Assembly (NCBI RefSeq): GCF_019711315.1
Contig: NZ_CP081294.1
Coordinates: 2,604,001-2,668,000 of the forward strand
Direction: 5' to 3'
DNA: 64,000 bases
Origin: Qipengyuania gelatinilytica
GTDB lineage: Bacteria > Pseudomonadota > Alphaproteobacteria > Sphingomonadales > Sphingomonadaceae
Part shown: one piece after another, positions 35,214-44,443 of the stretch
Layout of the letters: the number at the start of each line of letters is the position of its first letter
Numbering within the stretch: position 1 is the first letter of the stretch
Notes under the pieces: model-generated
Databases searched by the model: none
Told to the model about the DNA's origin: nothing
What the model saw: only the letters and a program-made list of their open reading frames with translations
Program-made: the position numbers and the translations under genes

Positions 35214-36659
35214 TCAGACGACCTGCATCGCCACGGCAAGGCCGAGGAAGGCGAAGAAGCCCATCGAATCGGTGATCATGGTCACGAAGACGCTGGAGGC
35301 TACTGCAGGGTCCTGGTCGAGCCGGTCGAAAGCTACCGGAACCAGCACGCCCGCAAGGCCCGCGGTCACAACGTTGATTACCATGGCCAGCGCGATGACG
35401 AGGCCGAGCAGCGGTGTGAAGATCAACGCCGTCGCCGCCCCGACCAGCACGGCGATAGTGACGCCGTTGAGGAAGGCCACGCGCAATTCCTTGCCCAGGA
35501 TGCGCCGTGTGTTCGAACTGGTCAACTGGTTCATGGCGATAGCGCGCACGGTCACCGCCATGGTCTGCGTGCCCGCATTGCCGCCGATACTGGCGACGAT
35601 CGGCATGAGCACGGCGAGCGCGACCAGTTTCTCGATCGCCGAGCCGAACAGCGCGATGATAAGCGATGCAACCAGCGCCGTTCCGAGGTTCGCCACCAGC
35701 CAGCGCACGCGGCTGGAGTAAGCTTCGCGGATCGGTTCGTTGATGTCGCCTTCGCCGGCACCCGACATCAGCAGGGCGTCCTCGCCCGCCTCTTCGGCGA
35801 TGATGTGGACGATGTCGTCGACCGTCATCTGGCCGACCAGCCTGCCGTCATCGTCGATCACGGCGGCGCTGATCAGGCCGTATTTCTGGAACATCAGCGC
35901 GACCTCTTCCTGGTCGAGCTCTGCCGGAATCAGCGTCTGGTCGCGCTTCATCACGTCGCCCAGCTGGACGCCACGCGGTGTGCGCAGGATCCACGAGAGC
36001 TGGCAGGTGCCGACCGGATGCATGCGCTGGTCGACTACGAAGACTTCGAAAAAGTCCCCCGGCAGTTCGCGCTCGTCGCGCAGGAAGTCGATCAGGTCGC
36101 CGACAGTGATATGTTCGGGTACAGCCACGAAATCGCGGCTCATCAGGCGCCCGGCGGTCTCCTCCGGATAGGAGAGAGCCGTCTCGATCGCGGTGCGGTC
36201 TTCAGGGTCGAGTTCGGCGAGGATGGCCTTCTGGTCATCTTCGTCCAGGTCTTCGATCAGCTGGACGGCATCGTCCGTCTCGAGCTGCTCGGCAATCTCC
36301 GCCACCGCATCGGCGGGCAGCGCCTCCATCATCTCTTCGCGCACGTAGTCGTTGAGTTCGGCAACGACTTCACTGGTCATCAGGTCAGTGATGGCCGTGG
36401 CAAGCTGGTGGCGCTCGTCCTTCTCGAACAGCTCGAGAAGGTCGGCGACGTCGGCAGGATGGAGCGGCTCGACAAGGTCGTAGACCTCGCCGGTATCGCC
36501 TGCTTCGAGGGCGTCCTCGACAGAGCGGACGAACTCGCGCTTGAGCGTGTTCTCCTCGTCCATGCGCTCGTCGTCGATGCGGTCGTCCGGGCGGCCGCCT
36601 TCGTCCGGCGTTTCCGCCAGCATCACATCGTCTTCGAGGGAGCGATCGTCCTGCGCCAT
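35214..36659 (-). CDS. mgtE: Magnesium transporter MgtE
   Basis: 481 residues. Domain order as in the family: an acidic N-terminal region, the helical N domain (LVEPLHPADVADLLE), two CBS domains (residues ~165-285), and a five-helix membrane pore (LVASLIIALFG, IGGNAGTQTMAVTVRAIA, VLVPVAFDRLDQDPAVASSVF). GGNAGTQT and the DQDPA segment are pore signatures. The cytoplasmic domains sense Mg2+ and gate the channel. The extra acidic tail of about 50 residues at the start is longer than in the best-known members. Confidence 0.96.
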   Translation of the reverse strand: MAQDDRSLEDDVMLAETPDEGGRPDDRIDDERMDEENTLKREFVRSVEDALEAGDTGEVYDLVEPLHPADVADLLELFEKDERHQLATAITDLMTSEVVAELNDYVREEMMEALPADAVAEIAEQLETDDAVQLIEDLDEDDQKAILAELDPEDRTAIETALSYPEETAGRLMSRDFVAVPEHITVGDLIDFLRDERELPGDFFEVFVVDQRMHPVGTCQLSWILRTPRGVQLGDVMKRDQTLIPAELDQEEVALMFQKYGLISAAVIDDDGRLVGQMTVDDIVHIIAEEAGEDALLMSGAGEGDINEPIREAYSSRVRWLVANLGTALVASLIIALFGSAIEKLVALAVLMPIVASIGGNAGTQTMAVTVRAIAMNQLTSSNTRRILGKELRVAFLNGVTIAVLVGAATALIFTPLLGLVIALAMVINVVTAGLAGVLVPVAFDRLDQDPAVASSVFVTMITDSMGFFAFLGLAVAMQVV

Positions 36660-36703
36660 GGCGCGAAAGCTCTAGGCAGTAAGGCACATAAAGCAAGCGG
36701 ATG

Positions 36704-36733
36704 GTGGCAGTGAGGTGGTGACACTGCGGCCAC
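36704..36733. repeat. Imperfect inverted repeat between mgtE and the cyclophilin gene
   Basis: GTGGC-AGTG (36704-36712) pairs with CACT-GCG-GCCAC (36722-36733) with a 3-base bulge. It lies in the 118-base divergent space and could be a regulator site; nothing else in this gap is obvious, and I see no recognisable Mg2+ riboswitch. Confidence 0.3.
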
Positions 36734-36777
36734 AATCCCTATGTAGGCGCCAATCGAATTACAGGAGAATCCTCACA

Positions 36778-37239
36778 ATGGCCGACAAACTGACCTTCAC
36801 GCTCGACACCGGCGATGGCGACAACAAGGACGTGGTGATCAAGCTGCGCCCCGATCTCGCACCGGGCCACGTCGAACGTATCACGACGCTGGCCGGTGAA
36901 GGCTTCTACGATGGCGTGGTCTTCCACCGCGTGATCCCCGGCTTCATGGCGCAGGGCGGCGATCCGACCGGCACCGGCATGGGCGGCAGCGACAAGCCCG
37001 ACCTCAAGGCCGAATTCAACAGCGAACCGCACACCCGCGGCACCTGCTCGATGGCCCGCACCCAGGTACCCGACAGCGCGAACAGCCAGTTCTTTATTTG
37101 CTTCGACGACGCCGAATTCCTCGACGGCCAATACACCGTCTGGGGCCAGGTCGAGAGCGGCATGGAGCACATCGACGCGCTGCCCAAGGGCGAGCCGCCG
37201 GCAAACCCGGGCAAGATCGTGAAGGCGACTGTGTCGTAA
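36778..37239 (+). CDS. Cyclophilin-type peptidyl-prolyl isomerase
   Basis: 153 residues from the ATG at 36778, after an ACAGGAG site. Single cyclophilin domain: FYDGVVFHRVIPGFMAQGGD, SMARTQVPDSANSQFFIC and the WGQV segment. No signal peptide, so it is cytoplasmic (PpiB-like). The active-site Arg (FHRV), the Phe/Met (FMAQGG) and Gln are present. It is followed 8 bases later by a small membrane-protein gene. Confidence 0.94.
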   Translation: MADKLTFTLDTGDGDNKDVVIKLRPDLAPGHVERITTLAGEGFYDGVVFHRVIPGFMAQGGDPTGTGMGGSDKPDLKAEFNSEPHTRGTCSMARTQVPDSANSQFFICFDDAEFLDGQYTVWGQVESGMEHIDALPKGEPPANPGKIVKATVS

Positions 37240-37247
37240 GGCTCTAA

Positions 37248-37541
37248 ATGAGCGGGATCGCAATCCTGATGCTTATAGCGGCGGTTCCTCTAGGGGCCGC
37301 CGCTTCTTATTTGGCTTTCCGGTTTTTTCCGAGCCCTCGCTGGCGAAGAGCGCTGTTCCTCGTCTCTGTGCCTATTGCGCTCTATTTCGGATGGTTCTTG
37401 AGCTATGGTTGGCCAGAGGAAGACGATTGGCCATGGTTCTGGACAGGCCTTATCTTCGTTTGGCCATTCTTCATTACCTGGGGAGTGGGGTGCGTTCTTG
37501 AACGTGTGGTTCGGCCCACTGCGACGCCATCCGGTGATTGA
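37248..37541 (+). CDS. Small three-helix membrane protein, unknown function
   Basis: 97 residues. Hydrophobic segments at about 4-26, 36-53 and 64-85 ([18 protein letters not shown]). Its codon use is less GC-rich than its neighbours. I recognise no family. It may be translated with the cyclophilin gene; miaB follows after 35 bases. Confidence 0.65.
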   Translation: MSGIAILMLIAAVPLGAAASYLAFRFFPSPRWRRALFLVSVPIALYFGWFLSYGWPEEDDWPWFWTGLIFVWPFFITWGVGCVLERVVRPTATPSGD

Positions 37542-37576
37542 ATCGCTTTTACATCCCCGCTAAAGCGCCTCCTCCC

Positions 37577-38920
37577 ATGAAAACGACCACTTCCCCCAAG
37601 ACCTACAGGGTCAAGAGCTTCGGCTGCCAGATGAATGTCTATGACGGCGAGCGCATGGCCGAGATGCTGGGCGAGCAGGGCATCGTGCCCGCTCCCGAAG
37701 GCGAGGAAGCTGACCTCGTCGTGCTCAACACCTGCCACATCCGCGAGAAGGCGGCGGAGAAGGTCTATTCCGACATCGGCCGCCTTACCAAGGCTGGCCG
37801 CGCGGCGGGCAAGACGCCGCTGATCGCGGTCGCGGGCTGTGTCGCACAGGCCGAGGGCGAGGAGATCATGAAGCGCTCTCCGGCGGTCAGCATGGTCGTC
37901 GGCCCGCAGGCCTATCATCGCTTACCCGAGATGCTGGACAAGGCCGTGAAGGGCGAGCGCGCGACCGACACCGACATGCCGGCCATCGCCAAGTTCGCCG
38001 CGCTGCCCGAACGTCGCCGCACCAATCCGGCAAGCTTCCTCACTGTGCAGGAAGGATGCGACAAGTTCTGCACCTATTGCGTGGTGCCCTATACGCGCGG
38101 TGCGGAAATCAGCCGTCCGTACAGCGACTTGGTGGTCGAAGCGAAGAAACTGGTCGATGCGGGCGCGAAGGAAATCACGCTGCTCGGCCAGAATGTCAGC
38201 GCTTGGTCGGGCGAGGATGAGAAGGGCCACGCTGTCGGACTCGCGGGCCTCATCCGCGACCTTGCCAAGGTCGATGGCCTCGCGCGCATTCGCTACACCA
38301 CCAGCCACCCCGCCGATATGGACGATGATCTGATCGCCGCCCATGGCGAGATCGACAAGCTCATGCCCTTCCTCCACCTGCCGGTGCAGGCGGGCAGCGA
38401 CCGCGTGCTCAAGGCCATGAACCGCAGCCACACGGCGGAAAGCTATCTCAAGCTGCTCGAGCGCTTCCGCGCCGCGCGGCCCGACCTCGCGCTGTCGGGC
38501 GACTTCATCGTCGGCTTCCCCGGCGAGACCGAGGCCGAGTTTGCAGAAACCCTCGCGCTGGTGGACGAGGTCCAATACGCGCAGGCCTTCAGCTTCAAGT
38601 ATAGCCCACGCCCCGGCACTCCCGCCGCCACGATGGACGGGCAGGTGTCGAAAGAAATCATGGACGAACGCCTCCAGCGTCTCCAAGCCGCGCTCAACCG
38701 CGACCAGCTGGCCTTCAACGAGGCAAGCGTGGGCAAAACCTGCGAAGTCCTCGTCGAACGCAAGGGCAAGCACGCGGGCCAGTGGCTCGGTAAATCGCCG
38801 TGGCTCCAGAGCGTCTGGTTCGAAGGCGATGCGGCCATCGGCGATCTGGTGCAGGCCGAACTGGTCGAAGCGGGCCCCAACTCGCTCGCCGGAAGTTTGC
38901 GCGAGACTGTCGCGGCCTGA
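37577..38920 (+). CDS. miaB: tRNA-2-methylthio-N6-dimethylallyladenosine synthase MiaB
   Basis: 447 residues. Radical SAM methylthiotransferase acting on A37 of tRNAs. The N-terminal UPF0004 domain has its cluster cysteines ([23 protein letters not shown]), the radical SAM CxxxCxxC is CDKFCTYC, and the TRAM region is at the end. Start at 37577 (MKTTTS); a TTG at 37538 would overlap the previous stop region and is unlikely. Conserved order with phoH-ybeY-corC. Its stop directly abuts the stop of the convergent lipoprotein gene. Confidence 0.97.
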   Translation: MKTTTSPKTYRVKSFGCQMNVYDGERMAEMLGEQGIVPAPEGEEADLVVLNTCHIREKAAEKVYSDIGRLTKAGRAAGKTPLIAVAGCVAQAEGEEIMKRSPAVSMVVGPQAYHRLPEMLDKAVKGERATDTDMPAIAKFAALPERRRTNPASFLTVQEGCDKFCTYCVVPYTRGAEISRPYSDLVVEAKKLVDAGAKEITLLGQNVSAWSGEDEKGHAVGLAGLIRDLAKVDGLARIRYTTSHPADMDDDLIAAHGEIDKLMPFLHLPVQAGSDRVLKAMNRSHTAESYLKLLERFRAARPDLALSGDFIVGFPGETEAEFAETLALVDEVQYAQAFSFKYSPRPGTPAATMDGQVSKEIMDERLQRLQAALNRDQLAFNEASVGKTCEVLVERKGKHAGQWLGKSPWLQSVWFEGDAAIGDLVQAELVEAGPNSLAGSLRETVAA

Positions 38921-39499
38921 TCAGCCTTCCGGGGTGTCCACTGGCTCGAGGTCGATGAATTCGGGCGTTTCGGCGATCACCACGGTTCCGGTGTCCGTTG
39001 TCATCTCCGCCGGAGCGACCGTGGGATTGGACGGATAGGCCTCTCCATCGAACTTCAGCAGTGCGTTGCCCGAAGGCCCGCCGCCGCCGGACACTGCGAC
39101 CGTAATGTCCTTCCAGCCATTCGTCTCGCTCTCCATCACAGTCACCGGCGTGCGCGAGACGCTGACATCGCCGACCTTGCGCCACATCGGTCCGGCAGGG
39201 GCGAGCACGAGCGTCGGGCATCCGCCCGTGCCGCAGAAGTAGGGAGCGGCGAGATAAACGATCGCCTCGTCGGCACCGTCGCCGTCAAGGTCGCTCCATG
39301 CCAGCGCGTAGCGCATGGCCCCGGCCTCCGGGTACTCCTGCAACAGGAAGTGCCTTATGTCGTCTTCGCCGGAGGGGGCAGCCGCTTCGCTCGCTTGGGT
39401 CTCGGGAGTGGAGGTCTCTGCTGCATCGTCGGGTTCGGTCCCGGAGGAACATCCTGCAAGGGCAACCAACGTGGAGGCGGCGAGGGCAACACGAAGCAT
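38921..39499 (-). CDS. Hypothetical lipoprotein
   Basis: 192 residues from the ATG at 39499, placed 6 bases after GGAGA. Lipobox LVALAGCSSG, then an acidic Thr/Glu linker, then a domain with DLDGDGADEAIVYL, an Asp-rich calcium-binding-like loop like those in FG-GAP/EF-type repeats, and a disulfide-capable CGTGGC. Role unknown; likely an outer-membrane-anchored or periplasmic protein. It is convergent with miaB and divergent from phoH. Confidence 0.75.
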   Translation of the reverse strand: MLRVALAASTLVALAGCSSGTEPDDAAETSTPETQASEAAAPSGEDDIRHFLLQEYPEAGAMRYALAWSDLDGDGADEAIVYLAAPYFCGTGGCPTLVLAPAGPMWRKVGDVSVSRTPVTVMESETNGWKDITVAVSGGGGPSGNALLKFDGEAYPSNPTVAPAEMTTDTGTVVIAETPEFIDLEPVDTPEG

Positions 39500-39657
39500 C
39501 TGCATTCTCCCGGTACTGCGAAACGATGCGGGAGTGTGATCGCAGCCCCTTCGCATGACAAGCCGGTTACTTTCCACCGCCATCACATGGCCCCCTTCTT
39601 GCGCGATACGCGTTGAAGAGTAACCTTCCGACTCGAAAGCTAATGCGAAAGGAGCAG

Positions 39658-40689
39658 ATGGCTCGCAAACCAGCACGGCAGGCCGATCCGGTCTTGACCA
39701 AACCGCCCGCACCGCAGCGCGAAGTGCGCCGCGCGCAACTCGATCTCGAATTCGAAAACCAGAGCCTGCTTGGCGCGCTTTTCGGACAGTTCGATGCCAA
39801 TCTCGTGCAGGTGGAAAACCGGCTGGGCGTGTTCATTTCGGCTCGCGGCAATTCCATCCATATCGAGGGGCCAGAGGACAGCGTGGCCCGCGCGCGCGAC
39901 GTTCTCAACGAGATGTATGACCGCCTCGCCATGGGGCAGGATCTCGACCAGGGCGCTATCGAATCGCTGATCGCCATGTCGAACGAGCCAACGCTCGACG
40001 GCATCATGGACGGCAAGCCCGACGGCCCGCCGATCATGATCCGCACGCGCCGCAAGACCATTGTGCCGCGCAGCGCCATGCAGGCGACCTATATGCGCAG
40101 CCTCGTGCGGGACGACATCATCTTCGCGCTTGGCCCTGCAGGGACCGGCAAGACCTATCTCGCTGTGGCACAGGCCGTGGCGCAGCTCATCAGTGGCAGC
40201 GTCCAGCGCCTGATCCTGTCGCGACCTGCGGTGGAGGCGGGCGAGAAGCTGGGCTTCCTGCCGGGCGACATGAAGGACAAGGTCGATCCCTATTTGCGCC
40301 CGCTTTACGACGCGCTCTACGACTGCATGCCGCCCGAACAGGTCGAGCGGCGACTGGCTTCGGGCGAGATCGAGATCGCGCCTATCGCCTTCATGCGCGG
40401 CCGTACGCTGGCGGACAGCTTCATCATCCTCGACGAAGCGCAGAACACCACGCGCGAGCAGATGAAGATGTTCCTCACCCGCTTCGGCCAGAACAGCCGG
40501 ATGGTGGTGTGCGGTGACCCGCGGCAGGTCGACATTCCCGGCGGCGACGGCATGAGCGGTCTTGCCGATGCGGTGGGCAAGCTGGAAGGCGTCGAAGGCT
40601 TCGGCACCATCCGCTTCACAGCCGCAGACGTCGTCCGCCACCCGATCGTCGGCCGCATCGTGGAGGCCTACGAAGGGCCGACTGCGTAA
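39658..40689 (+). CDS. PhoH-like ATPase (YbeZ)
   Basis: 343 residues. P-loop GPAGTGKTYLA, Walker B FIILDEAQNTT, and SRPAVEAGEKLGFLPGD, all family hallmarks. It probably works with YbeY in rRNA maturation or ribosome quality control, as their constant co-location suggests. I prefer the ATG at 39658, 3 bases after AAGGAG, over those at 39643 and TTG 39613; the short spacing leaves some doubt. Its stop touches the GTG of ybeY. Confidence 0.93.
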   Translation: MARKPARQADPVLTKPPAPQREVRRAQLDLEFENQSLLGALFGQFDANLVQVENRLGVFISARGNSIHIEGPEDSVARARDVLNEMYDRLAMGQDLDQGAIESLIAMSNEPTLDGIMDGKPDGPPIMIRTRRKTIVPRSAMQATYMRSLVRDDIIFALGPAGTGKTYLAVAQAVAQLISGSVQRLILSRPAVEAGEKLGFLPGDMKDKVDPYLRPLYDALYDCMPPEQVERRLASGEIEIAPIAFMRGRTLADSFIILDEAQNTTREQMKMFLTRFGQNSRMVVCGDPRQVDIPGGDGMSGLADAVGKLEGVEGFGTIRFTAADVVRHPIVGRIVEAYEGPTA

Positions 40690-41175
40690 GTGGACCTCGA
40701 CATTGAAATCGACGGCTGGCCGGACGATCCGGACTGGGAAGCGCTGTGCGAGCGGGCCCATGAAGCCATAGCGGCTGTCGAGCCGGCGCTGGCCCATGAC
40801 CGCCTGACCACGAGCGTCTTGTTCACGTCCGACGAACAGGTGCACGAGCTCAACAAGGAATGGCGCGGCAAGGACAAGCCGACCAACGTCCTTTCCTTCC
40901 CCATGCTCGAACGGGGGGAATTGCTCGAACTGGGCGAGGACGGTCCGCCCGAAATGCTCGGCGATATCGCTCTCGCATTCGAAACTTGCGAGCGAGAGGC
41001 GTTGGAGAAGAGCATGAGCCTTGCGGATCATACGACGCATCTGCTCATTCACGGATTCCTGCATCTTGCAGGTCATGACCATGTCGATTCCGACGAGCAG
41101 GCGGCGGCGATGGAAACACTAGAGATCGACGCGCTTGCAAAACTGGGTATAGCGGACCCATATGGGGACCGCTGA
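40690..41175 (+). CDS. ybeY: Endoribonuclease YbeY
   Basis: 161 residues with a GTG start immediately after the phoH stop. The zinc motif is HGFLHLAGHDH, preceded by the conserved NVLSFPM. It processes the 3' end of 16S rRNA and takes part in ribosome quality control. Between phoH and corC, the normal position. Confidence 0.96.
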   Translation: MDLDIEIDGWPDDPDWEALCERAHEAIAAVEPALAHDRLTTSVLFTSDEQVHELNKEWRGKDKPTNVLSFPMLERGELLELGEDGPPEMLGDIALAFETCEREALEKSMSLADHTTHLLIHGFLHLAGHDHVDSDEQAAAMETLEIDALAKLGIADPYGDR

Positions 41176-41200
41176 ATTTTAGGAGTTTACGACCCGGCCC

Positions 41201-42118
41201 ATGGCCAATTCTTCCCCCCCCGCCGGAGACGCGGAGAGTAGCAGCGGGCTGTGGCCCGCCATCCGCAAATTGTTCGACGCCGAAGGTGGCGAGCGGTCCC
41301 TACGCGCACAGCTCGAAGAGGCAATCGACGAGCACGAAGGCGAAAACGGCTCCGAAGACACCGCGGATACCGCCAAGGGCGATCTCTCCGGTGTCGAGCG
41401 GCAGATGCTGCGCAACCTGCTCCATTTCTCGGAACATGATGCCGATGATGTCGCGGTGCCGCGCGGTGAGATCATTGCCATGTCGGCGGATGCCACCTGG
41501 GACGAGGTCGTCGCGACCTTTTCCGAGCACGGGCATTCGCGCATGCCGGTCTATCGCGGCCAGCTCGACGATGTGATCGGCATGATCCACATCAAGGACA
41601 TCTTCCCTTTCCTCGCAGAGAAGAAGACTCCGCCTGCCGACTGGACGGTGCTCATGCGCCAGCCTCTCTATGTGCCGCAGACGCGTAATGCGCTGGACGT
41701 ACTGGCCGATATGCGTGCGCAGCGCATGCACCTTGCCATCGTGCTCGACGAATTCTCCGGCACCGACGGCATCATCACCATCGAAGACCTCGTCGAGGAA
41801 ATCGTCGGCGAGATCGAGGACGAGCATGACGACGCTCCCGAGATCTGGATCGCGTCGATCGGCGAGGGGATGTGGGATTGCGACGCGCGTGCCGAGCTGG
41901 ACGACGTAGCCGACAAGATCGATCCGCGCCTCGCAGAGGTCGAGGAATCGGTCGATACACTGGGCGGCCTCGCTTTCGTCTTGGCAGAACAGGTGCCTCC
42001 GGTCGGCAAGGTACTGGAACACCCCAGCGGCTGGCGGATCGAAATCACCGACGGTGACGAGACCCATGTCACCCGCCTGCGCCTGCACGCTCCGGACGAT
42101 GAGACGCAAGCAGACTGA
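41201..42118 (+). CDS. corC: CorC/HlyC family CBS-domain protein
   Basis: 305 residues. An acidic N-terminal region, two CBS domains (VPRGEIIAMSADATWDE and KTPPADWTVLMRQ onwards, with LDEFSGTDGIITIEDL), and a C-terminal CorC_HlyC/transporter-associated domain. No membrane helices, so it is the soluble type linked to magnesium/cobalt efflux. No lnt gene follows, unlike in many proteobacteria; a LysR regulator does. Confidence 0.9.
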   Translation: MANSSPPAGDAESSSGLWPAIRKLFDAEGGERSLRAQLEEAIDEHEGENGSEDTADTAKGDLSGVERQMLRNLLHFSEHDADDVAVPRGEIIAMSADATWDEVVATFSEHGHSRMPVYRGQLDDVIGMIHIKDIFPFLAEKKTPPADWTVLMRQPLYVPQTRNALDVLADMRAQRMHLAIVLDEFSGTDGIITIEDLVEEIVGEIEDEHDDAPEIWIASIGEGMWDCDARAELDDVADKIDPRLAEVEESVDTLGGLAFVLAEQVPPVGKVLEHPSGWRIEITDGDETHVTRLRLHAPDDETQAD

Positions 42119-42190
42119 CCCTCGATGATAGTTGCGCGAAAGCGAACATTCTGCCTCGACAGCCTGCGGTTTGGTGAATAGGCCGCTCAC

Positions 42191-43075
42191 ATGGCTGTCC
42201 GCAGGCTCCCCCCGCTCCGCGCCCTCGAGGCCTTCGTTCGCACCGTGCGGCTTGGCTCGGCGCGTGCAGCGGCGGACGAGTTGGGACTGAGCCCCTCGGC
42301 TCTTTCGCGCCGGATCGGAAACCTCGAAGACTTCGTCGGCAAAAAGCTGTTCACGCGCGCACGCCAGGCGATGCAGCTGACCGATGATGGTCACGCGTTC
42401 TACGAAGCGGTGAACCCGCAGCTGGAGGCGCTGGCGAGGGCGGTGGAAAGCCAGTCCGAGAACCTTTCCGTGCTGCGCCTTCACCTTGGCGTTTTGCCGC
42501 TGTTCGGCAGCCAGCGCCTGTTTCCGCGCCTCGCGGAACTGCGTGCACGCCATCCGCTGCTGCATATCGATATCGACACGGGACCCCATCTCGAAGACCG
42601 TGTGGGCGATACGCTGGATGCGGCGATCATCCTGTCGCGCGGACCTGCCAGCGGCCTCCATGCAGTGCGGCTGGACTTCAACATGGTCCATGCGATCGCG
42701 AGCAAGGAATTGGCAGCCAAGCTGGGTGACGAACCCGATCTGGATGTGCTCTCCAAGCAGACGTTCCTGATCCACAACGAGCTTCCCGAAAGCTTCCGTG
42801 CGTGGAAGGCGGAACTCGGCCTGCACGAATTCGAGCCGACGGCGATCGATCACTATGATTCAGGCCAGCTCATGCTCGAAGCAGCGGCGCAGGGGCTGGG
42901 GATCGCGATCATGCACGATGATCACCTCAAGCGTGCCGCGGACAATCGCCTGACGAACCTGTTCGGCGCAGCAGTCGAAAGCCCCTACAGCTACTGGTTC
43001 GTCTGCAAGCCCACCGCGCTGGAGGAACGCCCCGTGCGCCTCTTCCACGACTGGCTGGTGAAAGCCGGCCTCTAA
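42191..43075 (+). CDS. LysR family transcriptional regulator (GcvA-like)
   Basis: 294 residues. HTH near the N-terminus (LPPLRALEAFVRTVRLGSARAAADELGLSPSALSRRIGNLE), then a substrate-binding domain. The PPLRALEAF start and short effector domain resemble the GcvA/AmpR group. No divergent target is next to it. Its stop overlaps the plsC stop by 3 bases, so the two genes are convergent. Confidence 0.92.
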   Translation: MAVRRLPPLRALEAFVRTVRLGSARAAADELGLSPSALSRRIGNLEDFVGKKLFTRARQAMQLTDDGHAFYEAVNPQLEALARAVESQSENLSVLRLHLGVLPLFGSQRLFPRLAELRARHPLLHIDIDTGPHLEDRVGDTLDAAIILSRGPASGLHAVRLDFNMVHAIASKELAAKLGDEPDLDVLSKQTFLIHNELPESFRAWKAELGLHEFEPTAIDHYDSGQLMLEAAAQGLGIAIMHDDHLKRAADNRLTNLFGAAVESPYSYWFVCKPTALEERPVRLFHDWLVKAGL

Positions 43076-43974
43076 ACTTCGGGCGCGCCCGTCGGCGGCT
43101 TGTAGCGCACCGCATCGACCACATGTTTGAAGTCGCGCAGCGGCTTGCCGAGATTGGCGACCAGCTGCTCCTCGATCTCCTCGCGCGCCTTGGCGGCGAT
43201 GGCCTTGCGGCCACGATGATCTTCAGGGCTGAACGGCTCGAGATAGATGATGCGCAACTTGAATGTGCCTCGCCGCGCCATCACGCGCATGGCGTTGTGA
43301 AGGCCGCTCTCCTCGCCGACCCACGCGATTTCTTCGGAATTCTCGCCGTAGTCTACGACTGCGGGCTGGACCATCACGCCGGGTGGGGGCGGCTCGAGGA
43401 CGGAAATCATCGAAGACTTGAACGGCAACAGCGAATGCCCGTCGGTAACGGTGCCTTCGGGAAAGACGGTGACCGACCAATTGTCCTGCAAGGCCTCCTT
43501 GAGCGCATTGATCTGTTCGGCGACGCCCATGCGGTGTTCCCGCTTGACGAAAACGGTCCGGTTGAGGCCGCACAGCCACCCGATCACCGGGACCTGGCTC
43601 AATTCCCACTTGGCGACGAATGCCGTTCCGCTGGCACCCGCCATTGCGAGGATGTCGAGCCAGGAGACGTGGTTCGAAATGAAGAACACGTCGCGACGCA
43701 AAGGCGTGCCGACTACCTCGACCCGCGCGCCGACAACCCGCGCTGTGTAGCGCAGGAACAGCATGGGGAAGGGCGAGCCATAGGCGAAAATGCGATAGGC
43801 ATAGTGCAGCGGCACGAAGACCAGCAGCAGCGCCAGGATGCCGATCGTGCGCAGGACGAAGCGTATCCAGCCGGCAATCGTCAGCGCCACGTTCTCGCCG
43901 CGCGCAGCAGCAAGACGTTTTGCCGAATAGCGGGCGAGCTTGCGATCAGCTTTCGCGGTCGAGCCGGACGCCAT
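43072..43974 (-). CDS. Lysophospholipid/1-acyl-glycerol-3-phosphate acyltransferase
   Basis: 300 residues. One N-terminal hydrophobic helix, the HX4D motif NHVSWLDI, the substrate-binding FPEGTVTDG, and WELSQVPVIGWL. PlsC-type acyltransferases add the second acyl chain of phospholipids. The ATG at 43974 overlaps the fur stop by 29 bases, so the true start may be a little further in; a GTG about 28 codons in is another choice. Confidence 0.9.
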   Translation of the reverse strand: MASGSTAKADRKLARYSAKRLAAARGENVALTIAGWIRFVLRTIGILALLLVFVPLHYAYRIFAYGSPFPMLFLRYTARVVGARVEVVGTPLRRDVFFISNHVSWLDILAMAGASGTAFVAKWELSQVPVIGWLCGLNRTVFVKREHRMGVAEQINALKEALQDNWSVTVFPEGTVTDGHSLLPFKSSMISVLEPPPPGVMVQPAVVDYGENSEEIAWVGEESGLHNAMRVMARRGTFKLRIIYLEPFSPEDHRGRKAIAAKAREEIEEQLVANLGKPLRDFKHVVDAVRYKPPTGAPEV

Positions 43975-44368
43975 AGAGTTCCATGCGGTGGTCTACGAGA
44001 CGGTAGCCGAGTTTCTCTGCGATCTGTTTCTGCAGCGCTTCGAGTTCAGGGTCGACGAATTCGACGACCTTGCCGCTTTCGACATCGATCAGGTGATCGT
44101 GATGGGCTTCGGGCGCCGCCTCGTAGCGGGCGCGGCCATCGCCGAAATCGTGGCGATCGAGAATGCCCGCTTCCTCGAACAGGCGAACAGTCCGGTAGAC
44201 GGTTGCAATCGAGATGCCGGGATCGATCTTGTTGGCCCGTTCGTGAAGCATTTCCACGTCGGGATGATCGTCGCTCTCCGACAGCACCTTTGCGATAACG
44301 CGGCGCTGTTCGGTGATGCGCAAACCCTTGTCGGCGCAGAGCTGTTCGAGGTCGATACGTTGATGCAA
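43946..44368 (-). CDS. fur: Fur/Mur family metalloregulator
   Basis: 140 residues. Winged helix plus dimer domain: GLRITEQRRVIAKVL, ISIATVYRTVRLFEEAGI, APEAHHDHLIDVESGKVVEF. The usual CxxC zinc site of gamma-proteobacterial Fur is replaced by DVESGK. This matches rhizobial Mur and alphaproteobacterial Fur, which sense Mn or Fe without the structural zinc cysteines. So the metal sensed is uncertain. It lies between mucR and plsC. Confidence 0.9.
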   Translation of the reverse strand: MHQRIDLEQLCADKGLRITEQRRVIAKVLSESDDHPDVEMLHERANKIDPGISIATVYRTVRLFEEAGILDRHDFGDGRARYEAAPEAHHDHLIDVESGKVVEFVDPELEALQKQIAEKLGYRLVDHRMELYGVRLDRES

Positions 44369-44387
44369 TTCGGCTTCCCAAAAGAAT

Positions 44388-44419
44388 GACGCCCCGCACC
44401 CTTATCGGGCCGGGGCGTC
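44388..44419 (-). terminator. Strong hairpin terminator after mucR
   Basis: GACGCCCCG at 44388-44396 and CGGGGCGTC at 44411-44419 pair perfectly (9 bases, 14-base loop). On the reverse strand the stem is followed by TTCTTTTG. It lies 24 bases after the mucR stop and 20 bases before fur. Confidence 0.75.
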
Positions 44420-44443
44420 TTCCTCAAGGCGAACCGAAGGGCT

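Noticed and set aside
36660..36777. Magnesium riboswitch upstream of mgtE
   Set aside because: The 118-base gap is too short and shows only an imperfect inverted repeat, not the paired elements of a known Mg2+ riboswitch.
41300..42853. Reverse open frame of about 517 codons
   Set aside because: Antisense to corC and the LysR gene, which both have clear domains.
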